A stretch of 43,522 nt of DNA from JAOPZW01 sp036379935. GTDB taxonomy: Bacteria > Actinomycetota > Thermoleophilia > Solirubrobacterales > Solirubrobacteraceae. Position numbers and translations under genes: made by a program. The stretch lies in assembly GCA_036379935.1 (NCBI GenBank), contig DASVFT010000173.1, positions 1 to 43,522 on the forward strand, given 5' to 3'. Below are positions 38,884 to 43,522 of the stretch, piece after piece. The first letter of the stretch is position 1. The number at the start of each line of letters is the position of its first letter. A model generated the notes under the pieces. It was not told the origin of the DNA and did not search any database. It saw only the letters and a list, made by a program, of their open reading frames with translations.

Positions 38884-40113
38884 ATGCATGAGACGACCCT
38901 GGCGGCCGCCATCCCCACCGTCGAGTACGGCGAGCGCCGCGAGCGCCTGCGCGAGCTCGCCGCCGAGCGCGGCCTGGACGGCGTACTCGTCATCAGCCGC
39001 GGAGCCAACGGCGCCGACTGGGGCGCCGACATCGTCTACCTCACCAACCACTACTCGGCCTTCCCGCAGATCCCCGACCGGCCCGGCCAGTGGTCCGGGC
39101 GCGGTCACGCCGGGCTCGTGATGCCCACCGACGAGGACGGGACGCTCGTCGTCGAGATCCCCGACTGGCGCGAGGACCTGGTGGCCGTCGACGACGTCCG
39201 CGTGGCGCTCGACCTGTGGGCCGGCCTGGCCGACGCGATCCGCGATCGCGGGATGGGCTCGGGGCACCTCGGCCTGATCGGCCGCGAGAGCGCGCTGCAC
39301 GTCGCGATCGAGCGGATCCGCGCGGAGCTGCCCGACCTGCAGCTGTCGTGGGCCGACGATCTCGTGGAGGGGCTGCGCCGCTACAAGTCGCCGAGCGAGA
39401 TCGCGGTCGTGCGCGAGGCGACGCGCGTCGGCGGCGAGATGGTCGAGGCCTTCATGGAGGCCGCCGTCCCCGGCGCCACCGAGGCCGACTGCGTCCTTGC
39501 CGCGCTCCAGCGCGGCCTGCCCCAGGGCGCGTTTCCACTCGACATCCCCGTCGCCTCCGGGCCCCACGTCGACCACTTCCTCTGGGAGCGGATGCCGTCC
39601 TGGAACGCCACGCGCCCGCTCCAGGAGGGGGACATGATCCACCCCGACATGTACGGGACCGTGGGCGGCTACTTCTACGACCTGGTGCGCACGACCGTGG
39701 CCGGCCGCCGCGCGAGCGAGGCCCAGCGCGAGGTCCTCGAGGCGTCGATCGGCGTCGTCGAGCACATCATCGAGGCGATGCGACCCGGCGTAGCCTGCGG
39801 CGACCTCTTCGCCCGCGGCGCGGCATGGCTGACCGACCACGGCTTCGACGCGCCCGGCTCGGAGACCTCGGAGGGCGTCGCCCTGCTGGGCCAGAGCTAT
39901 CCCTCGTTCGGCCACAGCCTCGGCCTCGCGTGGGAGAACCCGTCGCTGGTGCCCGGCGAGGAGGCCGTCCTCCAGGCCAACATGGTCGTCGCGGTGGAGG
40001 CGGAGGTCGGGCGACCCGGCGCGGGCACCGGGGCGTTCGAGCACGACGTCCTCGTCACCGAGACCGGCGTGGAGATCCTCACCGCGGGCTGCAAGAACGT
40101 CTGGTGGGAGTGA
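38884..40113 (+). CDS. M24-family metallopeptidase (Xaa-Pro/creatinase fold)
   Basis: A 409-residue pita-bread-fold enzyme. An N-terminal creatinase-type domain (1-165) precedes the catalytic domain. All five metal ligands of an aminopeptidase are present: D255 and D266 (HPDMYGTVGGYFYD), H344 (FGHSLGLAWENP), E372 (VVAVEAE) and E386 (AFEHDVLVTETG). Creatinase itself works without metal and lacks these, so amide or peptide cleavage is more likely than creatine hydrolysis. GAGGAGG ends about 9 bases before the ATG at 38884. A 40-base gap to the previous gene is the only non-overlapping junction of the operon; its stop overlaps the next GTG. Confidence 0.9.
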   Translation: MHETTLAAAIPTVEYGERRERLRELAAERGLDGVLVISRGANGADWGADIVYLTNHYSAFPQIPDRPGQWSGRGHAGLVMPTDEDGTLVVEIPDWREDLVAVDDVRVALDLWAGLADAIRDRGMGSGHLGLIGRESALHVAIERIRAELPDLQLSWADDLVEGLRRYKSPSEIAVVREATRVGGEMVEAFMEAAVPGATEADCVLAALQRGLPQGAFPLDIPVASGPHVDHFLWERMPSWNATRPLQEGDMIHPDMYGTVGGYFYDLVRTTVAGRRASEAQREVLEASIGVVEHIIEAMRPGVACGDLFARGAAWLTDHGFDAPGSETSEGVALLGQSYPSFGHSLGLAWENPSLVPGEEAVLQANMVVAVEAEVGRPGAGTGAFEHDVLVTETGVEILTAGCKNVWWE

Positions 40114-41129
40114 GCGGCGCCCGGCGGCGCCTGCGCATCCTGGCGTGGCCGGGCATGCCGGCGCCGGCGGCGCTGGCCGAGGCCGGCCGCCGCCTCGGCG
40201 TGGCCGTCGAGGCCGACGTCGTCTCCTCCAACGAGCGCCTCGAGGCGCTGCTGGACGAGCGCGAGGCCGACGGCGGCGAGGGGGCCTACGATCTCATCTG
40301 CCCGTCGGACTACCTCGTGCAGCGGCTGCGCGCCGGCGGTCGCCTGCTGGCGCTGGAGCGCGAGGTCCTGGCGCTCGACCGGCTCTCCGACTGGGCGCTC
40401 GCGGCGGCCCACGACGAGGGCTGCCGCGTCTCGGTCCCGCTGGCCTTCGGAACTACCGGCTACCTGTGCGACGCCCGCGCGCCCGATCCCGGCTCGTGGA
40501 GCGCGCTCTTCGCGCCGCAGGGCGGCGCGCGGGTGGGCATGCTCGACGAACCGCGCGAGGTGGTCGGGGCCGCGCTGCTCGCGTTGGGGATGTCACCCAA
40601 CGCGACCGGCGCGGAGGAGCTGCGCGCCGCGCGGGCGCTGCTCGAGCGCCAGCGCCCGAGCGTCGCCCGCTACGACAGCGACGACTTCGTCGGCCCGGTC
40701 GCCGACGGCCGCGTGCGAGCACACCAGGCCTGGAGCGGGCCGGCGGCCGCGGCCGTGCGTCGCGATGCGGGCCTGCGCTACGCCGTGCCGGCCGAGGGCG
40801 CCGTCCTCTGGGTGACGACCGCCGCGATCCCCGCGAGCGCGCGCGATCCCGAGGCCTCGCACCGCCTGCTCGCCGAGCTCCTGGACCCCGAGCTGGCGGC
40901 GGTGACCACCGCCACCCAGGGCTTCGCCACGCCGAACGAGCAGGCGCGCCGGCGGCTGGCCCCGGCGGTGCGCGACGACCCGTCGCTGTTCCCGGACGCG
41001 CGCACCCTCGGCCGCTGCCACGCCCTCGCGGACCTGGGCGACCACGAGCGTGCGATCCTCGACGTCTTCGCCGTCGCCACCGGACGCGGGCCTTGCGCTC
41101 GGGCCCGAGGAGCCGTACAACCTCCGTGA
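40110..41129 (+). CDS. PotD-like polyamine-binding protein without signal peptide
   Basis: A 339-residue protein of the type 2 periplasmic-binding fold. The opening LRILAWPGM, EADVVSSNERLEALLDE, YDLICPSDYLVQRLRAGGRLLALE and VPLAFGTTGYLCD match the spermidine/putrescine-binding PotD pattern. Exported PotD proteins begin with a signal peptide or lipobox; this one begins MSGARRRLRIL, overlapping the previous gene by 4 bases, with no room for a signal. No ABC permease or ATPase gene lies in the window. It may be a cytosolic ligand sensor, chaperone or enzyme subunit. The C-terminus (RGPCARARGAVQPP) is loose. Confidence 0.83.
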   Translation: MSGARRRLRILAWPGMPAPAALAEAGRRLGVAVEADVVSSNERLEALLDEREADGGEGAYDLICPSDYLVQRLRAGGRLLALEREVLALDRLSDWALAAAHDEGCRVSVPLAFGTTGYLCDARAPDPGSWSALFAPQGGARVGMLDEPREVVGAALLALGMSPNATGAEELRAARALLERQRPSVARYDSDDFVGPVADGRVRAHQAWSGPAAAAVRRDAGLRYAVPAEGAVLWVTTAAIPASARDPEASHRLLAELLDPELAAVTTATQGFATPNEQARRRLAPAVRDDPSLFPDARTLGRCHALADLGDHERAILDVFAVATGRGPCARARGAVQPP

Positions 41130-41154
41130 GGAAAGGTCGCGTGAGGAAAGGCCG
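41125..41154. repeat. Tandem 15-base repeat at the end of the catabolic operon
   Basis: CGTGAGGAAAGG(T/C)CG occurs twice in a row with one difference, and a third partial copy (CGTAAAGGG) follows. It covers the operon's stop codon and the 35-base gap to the convergent kinase gene. It looks like slippage duplication; no function is evident. Confidence 0.6.
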
Positions 41155-41164
41155 CGTAAAGGGC

Positions 41165-42445
41165 TCAGACGCGCGCCGGCGCGACGATCGCCGGCTCGCC
41201 CGCGCCGGCCGGCGCCAGCGGCAGCGCGACCGTCACCTCGAGGCCGCCCTCGCGCCGCGCGAGCACGACCACGCGCCCGCCGTGGGCCTGTGCCACCGCG
41301 CGCACGACGGCCAGCCCGAGCCCGTAGCCGCCGGTCGAGCGCGCGCGCGAGGACTCGAGTCGCCGGAACGGCTCGAGCAGCTCCTCGACGGCGGTGGGGT
41401 CGAGCCGCGCGCCAGGGTTGGCCACGTGCAGGACAGCCTCGCCGCGCTCGACGGCGGTCCGCACGCGGACCCAGCCGACGGCGGCGTTGTAGCGGACCGC
41501 GTTCTCGATCAGGTTGGCCGCCATGCGCTCGAGCAGCACCGGATCGCCGAGCACCGGCGCGCGCCCGAGCGACGCCTCGAGCTGGAGCGTGCCCTCGGAG
41601 AAGGCGTGCTCGCGCTCGAGGGCGGGCGAGACGACCTCGGCCAGATCGCTCGGCCGTGCCTGCACGATGCCCGCCTCGCTCGACGCCAGCGCCAGCAGCG
41701 AGGCGATGAGGTGCTCCATGCGCTCGTTGGCGTCGCGGATGACGTGAGCCATCGAGCGCAGGTCGTCCTCGCGCGCGTCGGGATCGTCGAGCGTCACGTC
41801 GAGCTCGGTGCGCACGATGGCCAGCGGCGTGCGCAGCTCGTGCGAGGCGTTGGCCACGAAGCGGCGCTGGCTCTCGAACGCCGCCTCGAGCCGCGCGAGC
41901 ATCGAGTCGAAGGTGTCGGCGAGCTCGCGCAGCTCGTCGCGCGGACCCGCCAGCGCAATGCGCGCGTCCAGGGTGCGATCGGAGATCGACCGGGCCGTGG
42001 CGGTGATGCGGCTGATGGGGCGGAGCGCGCGGCCGGCGACGATCCAGCCGGCCACGACCGAGGCCAGCGTCACGAGCAGCAGCGCTCCGCCGAACGCGAG
42101 CAGGACGTGGTGGAGGGCGCGATCGTTGGCCTTGCGGACCTGCACCGCGTAGGCGTTGCGCGCCTGCCGGTACGCGGCGCGCTCGCCGGCGTTGAGCGTC
42201 GCGTCGGGGACGGTGTTCTCGGGCGGGAGGCCGGGGAGGATCCGGGCCCGCAGCGTGCGCGGCGCCACGCCGGACTTGACCGGCGCGAGCTCCTCGACGG
42301 CGACGTGGACCTTGCCCTGCTCGTTGCGGAACTCGTGGCGCACGACGGCGTAGGAGACGGCCAGCAGGACCATCCCCATGGCGATGAAGATGGTGGCGTA
42401 CCACGCGGTCAGGCGCAGGCGGATGGAAGGGCGCGGCAGGCGCAC
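41165..42445 (-). CDS. Sensor histidine kinase (two-component system)
   Basis: A 426-residue membrane kinase. The first transmembrane helix (about 14-35), an extracytoplasmic segment of about 75 residues and a second helix (about 112-134) lead to a HAMP domain (AGRALRPISRI...). The phospho-accepting H202 lies in ANASHELRTPLA, the N box in ANLIENAVRYN and the G box in GGYGLGLAVV. The signal sensed is unknown. The start is the GTG at 42445, 6 bases after the response-regulator stop, so the two are one operon read leftwards. Confidence 0.94.
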   Translation of the reverse strand: MRLPRPSIRLRLTAWYATIFIAMGMVLLAVSYAVVRHEFRNEQGKVHVAVEELAPVKSGVAPRTLRARILPGLPPENTVPDATLNAGERAAYRQARNAYAVQVRKANDRALHHVLLAFGGALLLVTLASVVAGWIVAGRALRPISRITATARSISDRTLDARIALAGPRDELRELADTFDSMLARLEAAFESQRRFVANASHELRTPLAIVRTELDVTLDDPDAREDDLRSMAHVIRDANERMEHLIASLLALASSEAGIVQARPSDLAEVVSPALEREHAFSEGTLQLEASLGRAPVLGDPVLLERMAANLIENAVRYNAAVGWVRVRTAVERGEAVLHVANPGARLDPTAVEELLEPFRRLESSRARSTGGYGLGLAVVRAVAQAHGGRVVVLARREGGLEVTVALPLAPAGAGEPAIVAPARV

Positions 42446-42451
42446 GTCGGC

Positions 42452-43114
<663 letters not shown>

Positions 43115-43188
43115 CGGCCAACGTAGTGTTGCTCAGATAACGCTTGCGTAAGGCAAGTCGCCGCTCAGACGACCGCCCGCGCCCGGCG

Positions 43189-43383
43189 AGATGATTGATT
43201 CCACGGCCCGCGCGGCCAGATGGCCGTGCACCGTGGATGCCGGGCGACGCGGGCCGAAGGGGGACAGTGGCAGAGCGGGCACCGACGGCCGGAGGCCGTT
43301 GGTCGGTGACCCGTTCCGACCGTGGCGATCCGGCGCCGCGGGGCGCGGACAGATGGTCGTGGGGGTCGTGGAATCAGTCATCT
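43189..43383 (+). other. Inverted-repeat-bounded element; candidate structured RNA or MITE-like element
   Basis: Most of the 371-base gene-free stretch 43115-43485. Positions 43189-43205 and 43367-43383 pair over 17 bp with one difference that is a G-U wobble if the plus strand is RNA (A-C on the other strand). The 161-base core folds further: CCACGG/CCGTGG (43201-43206 with 43231-43236), GGCC-AGAT-GGCC, and a long bulged stem closed by GGCC-GGA-GGCC near 43290. Short open frames here have no recognisable product. I could not match it to RNase P, tmRNA, SRP RNA or a named riboswitch. No target-site duplication is evident. Confidence 0.45.
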
Positions 43384-43409
43384 AGTTGAGCTGCCTACGT
43401 TCTTGGTGA

Positions 43410-43425
43410 ACGCCTGAGAAGGCGT
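43410..43425 (+). other. Hairpin ACGCCT-GAGA-AGGCGT with GNRA-type loop
   Basis: A perfect 6-bp stem closed by GAGA lies directly before the larger hairpin and shares its last two bases (43424-43425) with it, so the two stems stack or compete. Confidence 0.5.
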
Positions 43426-43485
43426 CCGGGTCCGTCCTGAGGCTGTGGGTCTTCCACAACTCGCAGCGTTCAGGAGGACCCGGAC
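43424..43485 (+). promoter_or_regulatory. Hairpin that covers the ribosome-binding site of the edge gene
   Basis: GTCCGGGTCCGTCCTGA (43424-43440) pairs with TCAGGAGGACCCGGAC (43470-43485): 10 bp, a one-base bulge, then 6 bp. The 29-base loop holds an inner TGTGG-GTCTT-CCACA stem. The right arm contains the Shine-Dalgarno AGGAGGA (43472-43478), 7 bases before the ATG at 43486, so folding would block translation. Read-through transcripts into insertion sequences are silenced this way in IS10 and IS50. Confidence 0.6.
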
Positions 43486-43522
43486 ATGGAGGACGGTAGA
43501 TGCAGGCTCGGACCTGGCGGGC
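43486..43522 (+). CDS. Start of an unidentified gene cut by the right edge
   Basis: ATG with a good AGGAGGA 7 bases upstream opens the frame MEDGRCRLGPGG, still open at the last base. Twelve residues are too few to name. The hidden ribosome-binding site suggests a tightly controlled protein such as a transposase; that is inference only. Confidence 0.4.
   Translation, partial: MEDGRCRLGPGG

Noticed and set aside
38884..40113. Creatinase (creatine amidinohydrolase)
   Set aside because: The M24 protein keeps all five metal ligands, which creatinase lacks, so a metallopeptidase is the better reading despite the nearby ureohydrolase.
43201..43345. Cobalamin riboswitch, RNase P RNA or tmRNA in the right-hand gap
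   Set aside because: Isolated matches such as GCCACTG on the minus strand are present, but the other conserved boxes of these RNAs are missing.
43191..43389. Short open frames in the right-hand gap (64-82 codons)
   Set aside because: No ribosome-binding site, biased composition and overlap with a strongly paired inverted-repeat element; an RNA or mobile element explains the region better.

Overview
The window is dense, high-G+C (about 70% or more by eye) bacterial chromosome with very short gaps, many GTG starts and many ATGA/GTGA stop-start overlaps. An InhA-like enoyl reductase, a holin-X/DUF3618 gene set, an Fpg/Nei glycosylase with an actinobacterial-type tail, a CtaG-type membrane protein and frequent leaderless-looking promoters suggest an actinomycete, plausibly a soil Thermoleophilia/Solirubrobacterales member. 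That placement is inference; no rRNA or tRNA gene is visible.

Layout. 1-6581: an InhA-like FabI cut by the left edge, a GGDEF-EAL c-di-GMP protein, then a compact group of polysaccharide deacetylase, CDGSH Fe-S protein, heme-oxygenase-like diiron protein, YbdK-type carboxylate-amine ligase and HemK2-like methyltransferase. 6602-13916: a small ferritin-like/unknown protein, a PuuE-like deacetylase coupled to an N-carbamoylsarcosine-amidase-like hydrolase, 3-hydroxyacyl-CoA dehydrogenase, a GH13 glucosidase, a diaminopropionate ammonia-lyase-like PLP enzyme and an acyl-CoA synthetase. 14022-15414: three overlapping genes for small envelope proteins. 15461-19735: acetyl-CoA synthetase, acetate transporter, an unknown membrane protein and a CBS-pair protein. 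19747-24442: alpha/beta hydrolase, a small unknown protein, an LPG-synthase-TM-like membrane protein, HAD hydrolase, LapA-like protein, peptidase T and Bcp peroxiredoxin. 24573-27376: a large secreted HET-C/PLAT/CARDB protein broken by a one-base frameshift, then a lower-G+C lipoprotein gene. 27434-34045: Fpg-like glycosylase, HD-GYP protein, SixA phosphatase, membrane glycosyltransferase-like protein, secreted clan GH-A glycosidase, APH-type kinase and a CtaG-like protein.

34066-41129 is the most coherent candidate for an undescribed system: a LacI regulator faces, across a gap with two near-identical operator-like repeats, a chain ureohydrolase - APC permease - metallophosphoesterase - M24 metallopeptidase - PotD-like binding protein without a signal peptide. 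All but one junction overlap by 4 bases. It looks like an inducible uptake and breakdown route for a guanidino or polyamine conjugate. A two-component system follows (41165-43114). The right end (43115-43522) holds no confident gene. It has a 17-bp inverted repeat enclosing a foldable 161-base core, then a hairpin that hides the ribosome-binding site of a reading frame cut by the edge, possibly a structured RNA beside an insertion sequence end.

Transcription signals are unusually legible. At about ten genes a TANNNT -10 hexamer sits 6-9 bases before the start codon with no Shine-Dalgarno, which predicts leaderless mRNAs, whereas operon-internal genes use clear purine-rich sites or stop-start overlaps.
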